Source of the DNA: Xestospongia bergquistia
Taxonomy: Eukaryota; Porifera; Demospongiae; Haplosclerida; Petrosiidae
Assembly: GCA_963965975.1 (NCBI GenBank)
Contig: OZ014418.1
Span: 5,344,775-5,408,774 of the forward strand
Reading direction: 5' to 3'
DNA length: 64,000 nucleotides
Position numbers and translations under genes: made by a program. Below the pieces are notes generated by a model. It did not search any database and was not told the origin of the DNA. It saw only the letters and a program-made list of their open reading frames with translations. This document shows, one piece after another, positions 33,650 to 46,718 of this stretch (the first letter of the stretch is position 1; the number at the start of each line of letters is the position of its first letter).

Positions 33650-36360
33650 GAACATGTCTCATTCATAATGTATACTGTACAGCCATGCTATATGTGGCCC
33701 ATGGTGCCACTTATGGCCCTTAACAAATGATGGCACTTTTGTCAAGTTGTCAAAAGGTAGAACTGTATTTGGATTATTGCACAGAAACTACAACACTTCT
33801 GTATTCACTCAGCATTGTATAGTGCATAGGCAGGCATTGGCATTGTATAGTGCATAGGTATAGACAGGCATTTATATCGTTCAATGTTCCATTTCTCTCT
33901 TGGCTTTCTTGAATGCTTTCAACCTTGCTCTTGGGGTCTTTTAAACCAGGTTGCTACTATTGGTCTAGAATCAAACTCAGAAACTGGGGGCATGTCTAAA
34001 TGTATGGTTAAGTAAGCATTGATTGTTTCCCTTTCTAGTGATGTTCAATGGTCAATTGTATGCTGATATTGCAAATTCAACATACATACTATGAGGTGAC
34101 ATGACAAGGATTCTAGCTAGCAATTCAAGCATTTTCAAAACTTCCAATAGGCCTTTCTTCTGAGCAGTTGTGATTAATTTAACAAGTTCTATGAAACTGA
34201 AACTGTCAAGTTGAGGAGTGCTTGACAATAAACTTTTACAGTCTGTCCACTCACTCATTATGCTACCCAAAGCCAACTCTGGCATTGCCACTTTCACAAG
34301 CTTCTCCACATTTTCATTTCCATAAGTCTCCAAAAATTCTTCCCTTTTAAGATACCTGGTCATATCCATAGAATTGAAAACTTGCTAGTACAGTAGTTTC
34401 ATCTGTTTCAAGCTATTCTTCCAAAAAAATTGTGTGTAGCCAGTAGGACTTCTTGTTTAATGGACTCAAAATTGCGAGTAAATGCAACATATTGGTTAGT
34501 AGCTCTTCAAGCTCTTTCAGTTGACAAAGGAAACCCATGAAAAGCACCATTTTCAATTTTTTCTGAGAACTTTGCTTCAAAACCTCCAGACTTTGGTTTT
34601 CACAACATTTGCTTAATTTTAGCTAAAGTAGCATCTCTAAGTGGTTCAACATCAAGTATTGTCAACTGCTTGTTTCGAAATTGCATTTGTAAGCACTCTA
34701 CAATCTCAACAACATCAAGAAAGGCATGAATCAGTTGTAGCTTATCTTTTAAAAGCCATGTCTTCATAAAGCCTTTAGATCTATTCTTTTCCTCAGTACG
34801 TGCTTCTTTGGAAAATGATAGCTCTTTCCAACAAAATAAACATACAGGAATATTACAAACAAATGATTTCAGGAGGTTAGGAGTAAACTCAAGAAATCTC
34901 TCCTCTTGAAATAATTGTGAAAAATGAAGTAGCTTAAGGTCAGGAAAATGATTCTTAGCAACTTTTTCAAGTTCACAAGAATGTACACCAGAATGATGAA
35001 AGAATGTTGGTACTCTTTGACCATCAACGAGCAAGATATTCACTTGATTTTTTACCCTTTTGAAGGTTAAGTTAGAGCAGTGTGCAGTGCACCAGCATTC
35101 AAATAATGGTTTTTCACATACCTCTTATCTGAGTCCATAGGCCAGTTCTTGTACCAGAGTTAGCATTTTCACCATCAGTGGTAATGCCAGTTAAATGCTT
35201 GGAAGCTTTTGCCTCAAATTAAATCTGATTTCATCAACACCATTTTTCACTGCTTCCAACATTCCCTTTGAACTACATGTTGTATGTGGCTGTATTGAAA
35301 GAAAATCAATGCTGAGCTCACCACTATTGTCTACTGTACGAACGGCTAAAAACTTATTATCTACTTGATATGCATCAACATTTCCATCTACTTTAACACA
35401 AAATTGCAATCGAACTTTCCAACTTTTTGCAAAGGTTTTTCCTACCAGCTTCAATGAGTAATAGCAATATATTCTTATGATAGGTAGGATTCACATATTA
35501 CATATCTGCCACCTTAGGTTGATATGGTTCAAATTTATCCCCTTTAGGCTTTTCATTGACTTGATTAGCAAAACAAGTAGTATGGAACCTTGAAGGCCAA
35601 GACCAGGCAGATAATGTGCCCACCTCTGCATCATTATATACATCCAGCACTATTTCATTCATGTGTTGAAGGAGTTGTTTATCAATTTCAGTAATTGCAC
35701 TCAGCCATGGGTAGCAAACTTCCATTATTGGCTTCAAAAAGGTCCTTATTGTGTTTTGCTTCAAGACATACTAAATGGGCAGGACTGATATGATGTAAAA
35801 TTACAACTTTTGCTTGATAGTGGGTACCATCAGTGGTTGCAATTGGAGGGGAACGCTTATTACCAGAACTGCTAATGCATATGCTTTGCAATTCCAAACA
35901 AATTTTACAATAACATACGAAATTTGAACCTCTTTTAAAGTCTATGTGCCAATGTTTTGTAAGTGACTTGGCTTGAGAAAGCTGATATCTATGATATGAT
36001 TCATATCAACCTTGCCCATCAGTACTAGTCACAGTACTACCGGTACTATCAGTAACCAATGCCATTAGGGTACTGCAGGCCTCCTCGCGATCACTGCTAC
36101 TCTCAGACTCAAAATCAAATTCAATACTATTACTAGTATCGCCTTCATGACTTACATCATCATCATCTAGATTGTCACACAGGTGTACATGTGATAAATA
36201 GTCTCCAGAAACAGTATCTGTGGGCTCAGAATGATGCTCCTTTGTCCCTTCATTTTCCTTTAAAGGCAAGGGATGTGGCCTTTTGCCTCTTGTTTTCTTA
36301 GTAGAATTGAAAATTTTAGTCCATTGAGGATCCATTTTTAGTTTGACACATGGCAAATGA
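33650..36360 (-). pseudogene. Degenerate transposase-like gene, minus strand
   Basis: Successive minus-strand blocks: 36356-36006 (MDPQWTKIF, basic KKTRGKRP, long acidic Ser/Asp tract), 35764-35498 (WLSAITEIDKQL ... SRFHTTCF), 35454-35191, 35043-34600 (FHHSGVHSCELEKVA ... FLEFTPNLLKSF) and 34369-34052. Frames change at least four times. The organisation suggests a hAT-like or domesticated-transposase protein with an acidic N-terminus; I cannot fix the family. A diverged host gene is the alternative. Confidence 0.45.
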
Positions 36361-36626
36361 CAGCTGCTACTCTTATACTTATGAATATGTTTAACATATT
36401 ATAATTAATTGCATTAGTCATTGTACATGCATTGTGAAACTATAGGCAAGCATGGGCTAGTTGAGGTCCTCAGACTGATCATCCAACTAGCCCAAAATAC
36501 AGACAACTTTCTTTTGGGCTAGTCCAAAGCCTACTTTTTAGGGGCTGGATACAACTCATATGTCCATCCTCCACCTGTCTTGCCAACTGGTCAGATTTTG
36601 TCAGACGTTTCAGATTTTGTTACCCT

Positions 36627-38433
36627 GTGTCAAATGGTCAGACAGTTCATACTAAAGTCAGATTTTTAAAAATTACTTTATTGATAATTAGAAAAATAAT
36701 AGAAATATACATGGCAGAGCAAGAGGAGCAATTTTTTGATACCACTTATAGCAGTGAAGCTAGTGATGAGTCATGTGAAGAGACAACTTCAACTAATGAT
36801 CCTGAAACTAAACTACAAATTACTCCTCCCACTAAAAGGAAGAGAATTAGATGTGCATATAACGATGCATGGAAGAAATCCTATCCATGGAGCAAACCAT
36901 ATCCAGCAGGACGTAAGCACTATGGTTGGTGTACGTATTGCTCTAAGTCTGTCAATATCAAAGCAGGTAGTAATGAATTTAAAAAGCATTCTTTGACAAA
37001 AGCACATAAAAGAAATGAAAAATCAATTCTTTCATCTACCTCACTCACTTCCTTAATAAATTAACGTGATGTTGTGTGAGGAGAGATTCTTATTGCAATA
37101 TTTATTGCTGAGCATCATGTAGCTATAAGAGCTGTTGATCATTTGACAGAATTAATTAAAACCATATGTCATAATTCTAAAATAGTGAGTAAAATGAGAT
37201 TTCATAGAACCAAAGCAACCGCATTGATCCAGGTTATTGCAAGTGACATACAATCCTTGTTGATAAATAAAGTTTGTAATAATTTCTTCAGCATTGCTTT
37301 TGATGAAACTACCGATGTGAGCACTACCAAGATTATGGTAAATATGCTGAGATATTTTGATGAAGTCTGTGGCTCTGTGAATACTTTTCTGTACAAGATT
37401 GACGAAGTACCAATTGCTGATGCAGAGACTTTTTTTAATGTTCTTGACAGTAACCTTACCAATGATTTGTTATCTTATGAGAAAATTGTGAGTGTAAGTA
37501 CCGAAGGAGCTAATGTAATGATAGGACTAAGAAATTCAGTTACATCACGACTAATAGAGAAACAACCAGCTATATTTTCTTTACATTGCCCATGCCATGT
37601 CAGTGCTCTTATTTCATCTTATGCAGCAAAAAAGCTACCTAAGGATATTGAGGAACTTGTATGTGATATTTTTTATCATTTTAGTATGTCACCCAGACAA
37701 GAGTTCCTGTCTACTGAGTTTTAATTTCTTGAGATTAGAACATTGCTACATTGGTATTAACACTGAAGCTTACCTTCAAGAGTTAGTTGAAGGTGAGGGA
37801 AATGAAGAACAGAGAAGATATGTATCTGAGAGAGAAATCCAACAAGTTTGTGAGATCTGTGTGGAGTTTTGGATTGAAGCTGCCTGTCAAACAAGGAAAT
37901 GACTTCCTTTTGATGATGCATTAATCAAAAATTTAGAGTGCCTACAACCACAGGCTGTCAAGATCAATTGCTATTACCAAGCAGGTAATAGAATGTGCTA
38001 AATGTTTGCTTAATGTGGTTCAAACAGCTGAGATAGCACCATTAAAAAGAGAATGTACAGAATACCTGTGCACTTCCATCAATAGTGACAGTGACATTAT
38101 TCTTGACAAATACTGGACAAATGTATCTGTGATCAAGAATCCTGCCAATCTGTCTCGCTTCTCTTTGCTTAGTAAACTGACTAAGGCACTGCTCATGTTT
38201 TTCCATAGTAATGTAGATTCAGAGTGTCTCTTTCTCAGTATAACTTGAGTAAGACAAAGCACAGGAATAGACTTAGTACTAAAATGATGAATACACTACT
38301 TTGTATCAAGACAAACATCAAGTCTAATTGCTACAATTTTTCACCCACCAAATCACTTTTAAGAGCCTCCAGAAATCCTATTTTATCATTGAAAGACACA
38401 TCAGAAAAATCAGACTCGGATACTAATGAGTAA
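36627..38433 (+). pseudogene. hAT-type transposase (ZNF862-like), broken
   Basis: Plus-strand blocks: 36711-37064, an acidic N-terminus, KRKRIR and a BED/TTF-like zinc finger (WCTYCSKSV ... FKKHSLTKAHKR); 37143-37724, a hAT catalytic region with FDETTDVSTTK, VSTEGANVMIG and LHCPCHVSAL, the last being the conserved hAT Cys/His box; 37790-37900; and 38224-38433, the dimerisation region with TKHRNRLST. Frameshifts lie at about 37070 and 37720 and several stops at 37900-38220. About 600 residues would be expected. Confidence 0.75.
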
Positions 38434-39344
38434 TGAATAAGCATTGTACTGAGTAACTTTTAGCATGGTCATATATATATTCAGATAATTGTATGTTAAT
38501 GTCAGATAAAATAAGATTTTTTTTGCAAAATGTTCAGATTTGCATGTGAAAAAGTTGACAACACTGCCATTAACCACCACACCCACTCTTCCTCCTGTCT
38601 TACCTCCGTGTAGTCAATTGTTCTCTTATCCAGACTACAGTTTATCTCCTACTGCAGATACAACCAATCTTTTGATAAATGCCCTGGAATTTACTTCACC
38701 ACGTCCTTGTGTCAACGATTACTTGGTATATCCACATACTAACTATGATATGACAATGAACCAAATAATGTAAAATTGAAATGTAGTATTTTTTGTTATT
38801 TAACTTTATTATTTAATTTACCTACTCAATATCTTTAAATTCAAAAAAAATTTTTACTTATTATTGTGCATTAATTAAATATTTACAATGTTAAAAGCAC
38901 AACAAGTTAAGACAATGTATACAACACAATAGAGTGTTGGTATACTAACAAAGGTTAACTATCTATAGTACATTGATTGTAAATAAAAATAAAATACAGT
39001 GAGTACAAATAGAAGAGTGCTTTGATCATATGCTTCTTGTAAGTGGAATATGTTCCTCTTATATGAAAGTAAGTATTAGCTATTTGTATGGACCAACCAT
39101 TGTTTCTTTATTGAGTTTAGTTAACTATTATAGTAAAATTATTTCAAATTCATCATCTGTACTCCCTAAATCAGCTCTTAAAGCATGACATTAATTGGAA
39201 CTGTATTCCAGAATGTGATCAAAATGTAAGTACTGTTAAATAGAAATTAATGTCTTCAAGATTAGTACATCACATTAGTCAGTTACAAATTAGAAAGTCT
39301 AGTGATGATTCAGCAATGTGACTGGTCCTTTAATTTTCGGTTGT
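38434..39344. other. Unassigned AT-rich stretch
   Basis: A short plus-strand frame at 38540-38773 is rich in Pro/Thr and has no family signature. Nothing else supported. Confidence 0.4.
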
Positions 39345-39660
39345 AATGGTGATCAAGAAATATCATGTAGCATTCATCTCAGTACAGTGCAGAAAGAATA
39401 ATTCTCAAGTAAAAAAAGATGCTCTTTCATTAGTATTTGATATAAAACAGGTCCACTAATACTTGTACAGCAGAAGTTTTATATTAATAACAGATCATAA
39501 ACCACCCTCCTAGACTTGCTGCTGCCAGATTGCAAAGGTAGGATATTTTTTATCTGCCTATACTTATGACATTGAATGTCAATACACTCTGTTATGTACT
39601 AATACCAACACCTTCTCAAGATTGCTATTGAGTTTAAGAAAAGGTTCAGCAGGTTCTTTT
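39345..39660 (+). pseudogene. Gypsy RNase H fragment
   Basis: Broken frames read NYSQ, DALSLVFD, LITDHKPP and YTYDIEC, the middle of a Ty3/Gypsy RNase H, ending near TFSRL. It belongs to a different copy from the one starting at about 39880. Confidence 0.6.
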
Positions 39661-39879
39661 CACACTACACACAGAATTCTGTGAATTATGATGGAATATA
39701 ATAGAATGTGTGGCAAAAGGAGGTAAAATACTGAGAGAGAAAGCAAATGAAAATAAAAAAATATTGATCGAGGTAAAAAAAAGTCTAGTAGAATGTTAGT
39801 AATGTGTCTTAAAAATTTGGAGAAAAAGAGATATAGGGCAGTAGTCAGAGAAGCACTACGCTTTCATTTCATGTACTTT

Positions 39880-41245
39880 GACACCTGCAGAAAAAAATTA
39901 CTCGCATGTAGCAACTGGAGAAGGAAGGTCTGGCAGTGGTATTTGCTGTTAATAAGTTCCATCAGTACTTTTTAGGGTGGAAATTTATCATATATTCAGA
40001 TCATCAACCTTTAAAGTATTTGTTCAGTGAGAACCACCCATGTCCCTCAGATGGCTGCTCCTAGGATCCAGCGATGGTCTCTATTCTTAAGCTCTTATCA
40101 GTATGTTATCCAATACTGACCTGGTCATAAGATTGCCAATGCTGATGCTTTTATCAGACTACCTATATCTGACAAAAAGTTAAATTTTAGTTTTGAGGGT
40201 GGAGAGGTTGTTAATTTCTTTCTTAATCATCTTTCAGAGGCAATAATTACAGCATCCCAGATCAGACACTGGACCAGTAAGGATCAAATTCTCTTTTGTG
40301 TACATCATTTCAATTTACATGGTTGGAATACCAGTAATTCTGGTGATTTACAACCTTCCTTTTATCATTGAAATGAATTAAGGGTCACGGACAGCTGCGT
40401 ACTATGTGGGTCACATGTTGTGATTCCACCTCAGGGTCATGCCATTGTGTTAGAGCAACTTCATGACACTCATCCCAGCACCAATCGAAAGAAAAGTTTG
40501 GCTAGATCTTATGTCTGGTAGCCGCATCTTGATTCTGATATTGTTACTAAAGTAAGACACTGTCACATTTATCAAAACAATCGTTCATCACCCCAAAGGT
40601 CCCTTTACACCCTGGGAATGGTCTATTAGACCTTGGGCAAGATTACATATAGACCATGCAGGACCCTTTCATGGTAAACAGTTTCTAGTAGTTGTAGATG
40701 CACATTCCAAATGGATAGATGTTCAGATAGTGAAATCTACAGCTTCCAATTCAACAATTGCAGTCTTACGTTACCTTTTTGCCACACATGGCCTTCCAGA
40801 AGACATAGTATCAGACAATGGACCTGGTTTTAGAAGTTCTGTATCTAGCTTCAAACAAGTAGGCTGAACGTGCTGTCTAAACTTTTAAGCATGCTGTCTT
40901 AAAAATAGAAGGACACATGGAACTTAGGTTAGCTTGATTTTTGTTGAAATACTGTGTAACACCTCAGACTACCACGGGAGTTTCACCTTCTGAACTATTA
41001 ATGGGAAGATGACTCCGCACATCATTAGATTTACTACATCCAGACACTTCATGCAAAATGTCATAGAAACAACACAAGTTGATTAGGAATAAAACTCCTC
41101 GTAAGTTTGAAATTGGTGACAAACACTTTGAAAAATACTTCCATGAAATGGAATGGATACCTGTTAAGGTTACAAAAGTCACTGGTCACTTTACCTCGAC
41201 CTGTTGATCATTTTGCACCCCTACTTCAAACTTAAGAGGGGGAAA
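39880..41245 (+). pseudogene. Gypsy pol remnant (RNase H to integrase)
   Basis: RNase H: LEKEGLAVVFAVNKF, IYSDHQPLKYLF, HKIANADA (39900-40170). Integrase: an H...H...C zinc region around 40440-40600, FLVVVDAHSKW at about 40690, GLPEDIVSDNGPGF at about 40800, then decay. It ends with the polypurine tract AAGAGGGGGAAA just before the LTR at 41246. Confidence 0.75.
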
Positions 41246-41991
41246 TGTGATAATTATGAATATGGTAATAATGTATAATATTTATGTATCCCAGAATATT
41301 CTACAATAAGCCAGGCCTGGGGCAATAGTAATATGTAATAGTAATAGTAATAGTAATGATTACATTTTTTCATGTAATAATAATAGTAATAGTAATATAT
41401 GTTTCAAAATGATGGTGTAATAGTAATAATAATAGAATAGAAAGTAATATGTAATTTCATATTACATCTCTATTACATTCCTGTTTAGTCCTATGTTGTG
41501 TTAGTTAGCAATTTAGCATATGTCTTTGACTCTCTGATCAGTTAGCAAGGTATAGCAAGATATTTTCTGACCTGACGGGCGCTCCCTGAGTGACTCTGTA
41601 TTTCTAAAACTAATCACCATAAAATGCAATGGACATATTAGTGATGTTACAACTGCTTGATTTAATTTCTTAAATACAAATTACAAAATCTTAACCGTGT
41701 TGTGAAGTAATAGTAATAGTAATAATAATAGACTTCAAAGTAATAGTAATAGTAATATATTACTATGAATTCAGCCAGTAATAGTAATAGTAATAGTAAT
41801 AGAAAAATTTTGAAGTAATAGTAATAGATTACATTGCAATGTAATTGACCCCAGGCCTGCAATAAGCACATGTCTCTATTGTGTGAGCACATTTTGGTGC
41901 AGTGAGCTCTGTTTTTGTCATGTTGACTCTCTCTCTTGATTCTTATATATTTGTTGTTATATGTTGAATCAATCTCGGTCAGGTTACAACA
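41246..41991 (+). repeat. Gypsy 3' LTR interrupted by a hAT MITE
   Basis: Begins TGTGATAATTATG immediately after the polypurine tract and probably ends ...GGTTACAACA near 41991. Without the nested MITE (41312-41859 plus one target copy) it would be about 190 bp. No matching 5' LTR is in view, so the right boundary is tentative. Confidence 0.5.
41312..41859. mobile_element. hAT MITE with 8-bp target duplication and TAATAG-repeat interior
   Basis: TIRs CAGGCCTGGGG(T)CAAT at both ends, flanked by the perfect 8-bp duplication CAATAAGC (41304-41311 and 41860-41867), the diagnostic size for hAT. The interior is largely TAATAG/TAATAGTAA microsatellite plus a short unique core (TTAGTCCTATGTTGTG ...). 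It inserted into the LTR of a Gypsy element. No coding capacity. Confidence 0.9.
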
Positions 41992-41999
41992 TTGCCCAT

Positions 42000-43800
42000 A
42001 GTCACGATTATGAAACCAGACAACCCAATACATATCAGTGGATATTACAAAACCACTATAAATACAGCATCTAAGCTTGATACCTCCTACCTGTTACCTA
42101 AAGTTGATTTTTTTCCTCACTAGTGAGAGGGATGTTTTTCATGACTGTGGATCTGTCAAGCACATATCAACAAGTAGAAATCAATCTATAGTCTCATCTA
42201 TATACTAACATGAATACACACAAAGGGTTACACATAAACATGTAACTATTATTCAGATTCAACTCAGCACTGTCAATATTTCACCACCTGATGGAGAATC
42301 TCCTCTAAAAACTACCACATTTCAGTATATATATATGATACACTAATCAGAGGCCATACTGAATGAGAGCATGTAGCCAATGAAGAGAAAGTATTAAAAA
42401 GATTGTCTTTAGCTGGAATGAAACTTAGATAAGAAAAATGTACATTGTCCAATACCTAGACATAAATCACTAATAATGGAATTGAGCCTACATAAGAGAA
42501 AGTAGAAGCCATTGTACACAATGTACAGACACCCTATCCTACCAATATGTCAGAGCTTAAAAGATTTTTAAGCTCGATTAATTACTATGATAACAACTAC
42601 TTTGAATCTGTTAAATTCACTTTTGCACAAAGATAGGCAATGGAACTGGAAGTCAGAATAAGAAATCAATAAAGCTAAGGGTTTGATCAAATCACCTACT
42701 GTACTCCCTCATTATGATGGTACATAGAAATTGGTCTTAACTTGTGATGCATCACCCATTGGAGTACAAACAGTTATAGCAAATTGAAAAAGATCCAGTA
42801 CTATTGAGAGTAGCTACTTTACTTGGAGGCAGGCCAGAGAATTCATCAGATATTCCATTGGATTGCATACACTAATATTGATGACAAACTGACTTAAGTT
42901 TACTTGTGTATTGTGGAGCACATGAGTCATCATTCCAATCAAGTTAGGAACTCAGGTCTTAGAATAATTACACCATATTCACCCAGTAGTGAAAATGAAA
43001 TGATCACCTTGTAGATACCTTTAGTGCTATGACATATATTTATAGTTGTCATTGATTCTTACACTAAATGGTTAGAGGTTTTTCCTGTACACATAACAAT
43101 GTTGAGAAATTAAGAATGGTATTTTCATCATTTGGTTTACTAGACAACACAGTGAGTGACAATGGTTCTCTTTCACAACCCAAGAATTTCAGGATTTTAT
43201 GAAGAGTAATGGAATTATTCATGTGAAGTATCAGCATACCACCCATTGTCTAAGGGACTTGCGGTGAGAGTGGTACAAATTTTCAAGAGAGTTCTAGAAC
43301 CACAAACAGAAGGATGTTTGGAGGGTAAAATATCTATGGTTTTGTTCAATTACAGAGTCACTCCTCAATCTTCTACAACCAAGTTCCTGCAGAATTGCTT
43401 TTTGGTAGAAAACTAAAATCTTGTTTGGATTTATTACCCCCAGATCTTCAGGGGAAGGTAGAATCTAAAGTGGAGAAACAGTAAGAAGCTCATGTCTATT
43501 CAGAGAGTTCAGAGAAGATGATACTGTGTTTGGTAGGAATGATAGAACTGATCTAAATGATAGAAGGAACTGTTTATAACAGATTAGGTCCACTATCCTA
43601 CATTGTGAAATTGAAGAATGTATTGAACATCTCTATTATCTGAAACAGATGAATCAGACATCTCTTTTGACGATTTTCCTGGAGTTACCTCAGTTACTGT
43701 AGACTCTAGTTTAGTATAACCATCAATTCCAGGACCAATAGGATCTACTAGAATTTGTAAACCTTCTAACCAATATTTTTAATCTTAAGGTGGGAGGAAT
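42000..43800 (+). pseudogene. Second Gypsy pol remnant (RT, RNase H, integrase)
   Basis: Broken plus-strand frames show RT pieces (SGDY.TTINTASKLDTY, EEKVLKRLSLAGMKL, MSELKRF), an RNase H start near 42720 and an integrase (VVIDSYTKWLEV at about 43045, then ALLD-NTVSDNG at about 43140). It ends in a purine tract GGTGGGAGGAA at about 43790. Stops and frameshifts are numerous. Confidence 0.7.
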
Positions 43801-44029
43801 ATAATCTATTATTGTCTGATGTAGTTTTGTGTTTAATTAGAAATCTTTATGTTTACTTATGAATATTATTACCCTGTTTAAACTTTTTGTCCCTCAACTG
43901 ATTTATGCAACTTACAGTTTAAAATGTCCATGTGATCATATCAGCTATTTTGTCTCATGTTAAATGTAGGTACGTTTATACTCAAATAAAGTTACTAACT
44001 ATAACAGAGTGAATACACCACAGAGGTGA

Positions 44030-46215
44030 ACAAAGAGAAGCTACTCAACATACAAGATGTCAACCATAAAACCAAAAAGGGGTGAACAACTTAAGAGGTC
44101 AAGTACAATCAATTGTACCAGATGTGGTGTAAATTACAGTGCCCAGCTTGTAACCTTTTTGTCACAAATGTAAGAAGATAGAACACTAGCAAATTTTTTG
44201 CTGTAATCCAACTAGCAAAATAGACTCTATTTAAAAAAGTGAGTTCCTAGGACAGTTGCAAGCTGTTACAGGAGATAAGAAGCCATGGATTACTCTCCAT
44301 TTGAAAGGTCAGTCCTGTCAATTCAAGCTTGATGTAACAATAATTCCCAAAGATGGAGTGAAATTACAGTCCTCAGATCGAGGACCAAGAGGTAAACCAG
44401 TTAAAATAAAAGGAAAATTAACTGGGACAATATGCAATAAAGATCAAGAGAATAAGCAAGAAATTTATGTTATTTAAGATTTAGTAAGCCTATTACTAGC
44501 TAGGGCATTCAGTAATTGAAAGTTTCCAACATATTTGACTCTGTTATTGATAGTTGTAAAGAGCAAATCACAGAAGCTAATCCTCCTCATCTTTTAGAAG
44601 CATTGGTACGTTCAAAGGAGAATATCAAATTAAATTAATCAACAACCTGACTCTATTTTCATTGACAACACCTCAAAGTGTACCACTCCCATTGTTCTAT
44701 ATAGTCAAAGAAGAAATCGATCAAATTGAGAGAACAGGAGTAATCTGTAGAGTTGATGAACTGAACCAATGGTGTCAAGGAATGATTGTTATACCAAAAT
44801 CTAATCATAAATACATATATTTGTTGATCTTACTAAATTGAATAGGCAAAAAATTTGAGAGAGGCATATCCTACCTTCAGTGGAACAGTTGTTGACAACG
44901 CCAAATTGTTTTCTGAATTGGACACTAATTAATAGCTGTAATTGATTCAACAGGATAATGTTCTTCACCAAGAAGCAACTGAATTGTCAGCATTGTCATT
45001 GATAGTCTTCCAGTGTTGGAGGGACGCCTCAAAGATTAAAGTTACCAAGAGAATCAGACAGTTTGCAAACAATAATCAAGTACTGTTTGGATGAATGGCC
45101 ACTACAACATCTAATAAGTGAGTCACTTTAACCTTATTATCTCTTTGCATCAAAAGAAACAATAAATAATGGACTACTACTTAAAGTAGGATTAGTGGTA
45201 CCACCTACAATAAAATCAGAGATAATGAAGAGTCTCCACCAGTGCACATAAAGGCATTATTAAAACCAGAGAAAGAACTAGAACTTCCATATGGTGGCCT
45301 AGTATAAGTCAGGAAATTACTAAATGGTCAATTTAAGCCATTAATACCATGTGAACATCCACTGTTGCCATGGCTACATGCTGCAAGTGATTTATTTGAG
45401 TGGAAAAATTCAGTGTATGTATAGTTGTCAACTATTTCTCACAATATATTAAAATACCAAAACTCTCAAGAATCATGTCAGAAGAGGTTATTCAAGAATG
45501 AAAATCAATTTTTGCTTGACATGGTGTACTTAGATCTGACAATGGCCACAATATTCATCTTATGTTTTCCAACAATTCTCAAACGAGTATGGATTTGATC
45601 ATGTGACTAGTTATCCAAAATATCAACAGAGCAATGGAGAAGCCAAATGTCTGGCAGAAAGTCAAAAACTTACACAAGAAATCTGACAACCTTTAATTAG
45701 CTCTACTATTCTATAGATCAACTCCACTAAATAATGGACATGGCCCATTGGAACTATTATATTCATCAATTATATGATCAACTGAAACCATCTATATCAG
45801 AGTATGAACAAATCAATTTAAAAATTAAATTAAAAGAGAGGCAAAAAGAGAATTAATATCATCAGAGTTAAGGAAAAAGAACCTCTGAGATCTAGAGAAA
45901 ATGTATGGATACCAGATCGTACACTAATGCGACAGTCATTGAAGAAATGCCATATCTATCTTATAATTGCATGATCTTTAATAAGGAGAAACTGAAGACA
46001 TACTGTTAGTAACCCTCAAGAAAATTCTCCAATTATTGATAAAGGACCTTTAGAAGATCCAATTAGTGATGAGACCACTCAAACTCAAACTAATAATGTT
46101 CCTATTTCAGTTAATTGTAATACTAGACACATCGTCAGTAGTAGTGGAAAAATATCTTGTCTGCCAGTACAATAATGTAATATGTATTGACCTACAAGAA
46201 GGGGTGATGTAATAA
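44030..46215 (+). pseudogene. Third Gypsy remnant (protease to integrase)
   Basis: A zinc-knuckle-like CTRCGVNYS at about 44115 and a protease block WITLHLKGQSCQFKLDV (44280-44340) in which the catalytic Asp-Thr-Gly is not preserved. RT, RNase H and integrase debris follow in shifting frames (NGLLLKVGLVVP, GFDHVTSYPKYQQSNGEA). The end is a purine tract near AAGAAGGGGTGA at 46200. It is old and non-functional. Confidence 0.65.
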
Positions 46216-46718
46216 TATCACTTAGCTTCATACCTAGGTGTTCACAAAAGTAAAGAACACCTGGTAGCTACTGCTTGTGCATGTGTATAATTATTAAAAT
46301 ATAATGACTTCATAATTACAACATTTTAAAGAAACTGATGAATCAATATGCTGTGCTTTATATTGATGACATTCCATTTATGATAGATCACATTTATGTA
46401 CATAGATCACAGGGGTTCATACAGGGGGGGGGGGGAAACCTGGGATATCCCCCCCCCCCCCAAGAATTTTCCATATATTTTTGATTTTTATAATTATTTA
46501 AGTTAAAGTTCAATGTGCCTATTTTTTTGTTTGAAAATATCCATTATTGCATTAAAGTCAACATCTTTTAATGGAGGTCCTTCTATTGCAACCTTCATTA
46601 AATGTTCAAGATTTGAATCAGATAGTCGACTACGTAGAAAATGCTAATATGCAACTGTTACATGTTACATTGTGTAATATAATAAGTGATGATTTTCTAA
46701 AGAAAGAACAATGAAATA

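Noticed and set aside
36440-36600. TIRs around the hAT copy at 36.6-38.4 kb
   Set aside because: Several CAGATTTT-like words occur on both sides but no consistent inverted pair with an 8-bp duplication could be made.
41662-42033. 123-codon minus-strand frame with long tyrosine/leucine runs
   Set aside because: It is the TAATAG microsatellite of the hAT MITE read in reverse, not a protein.
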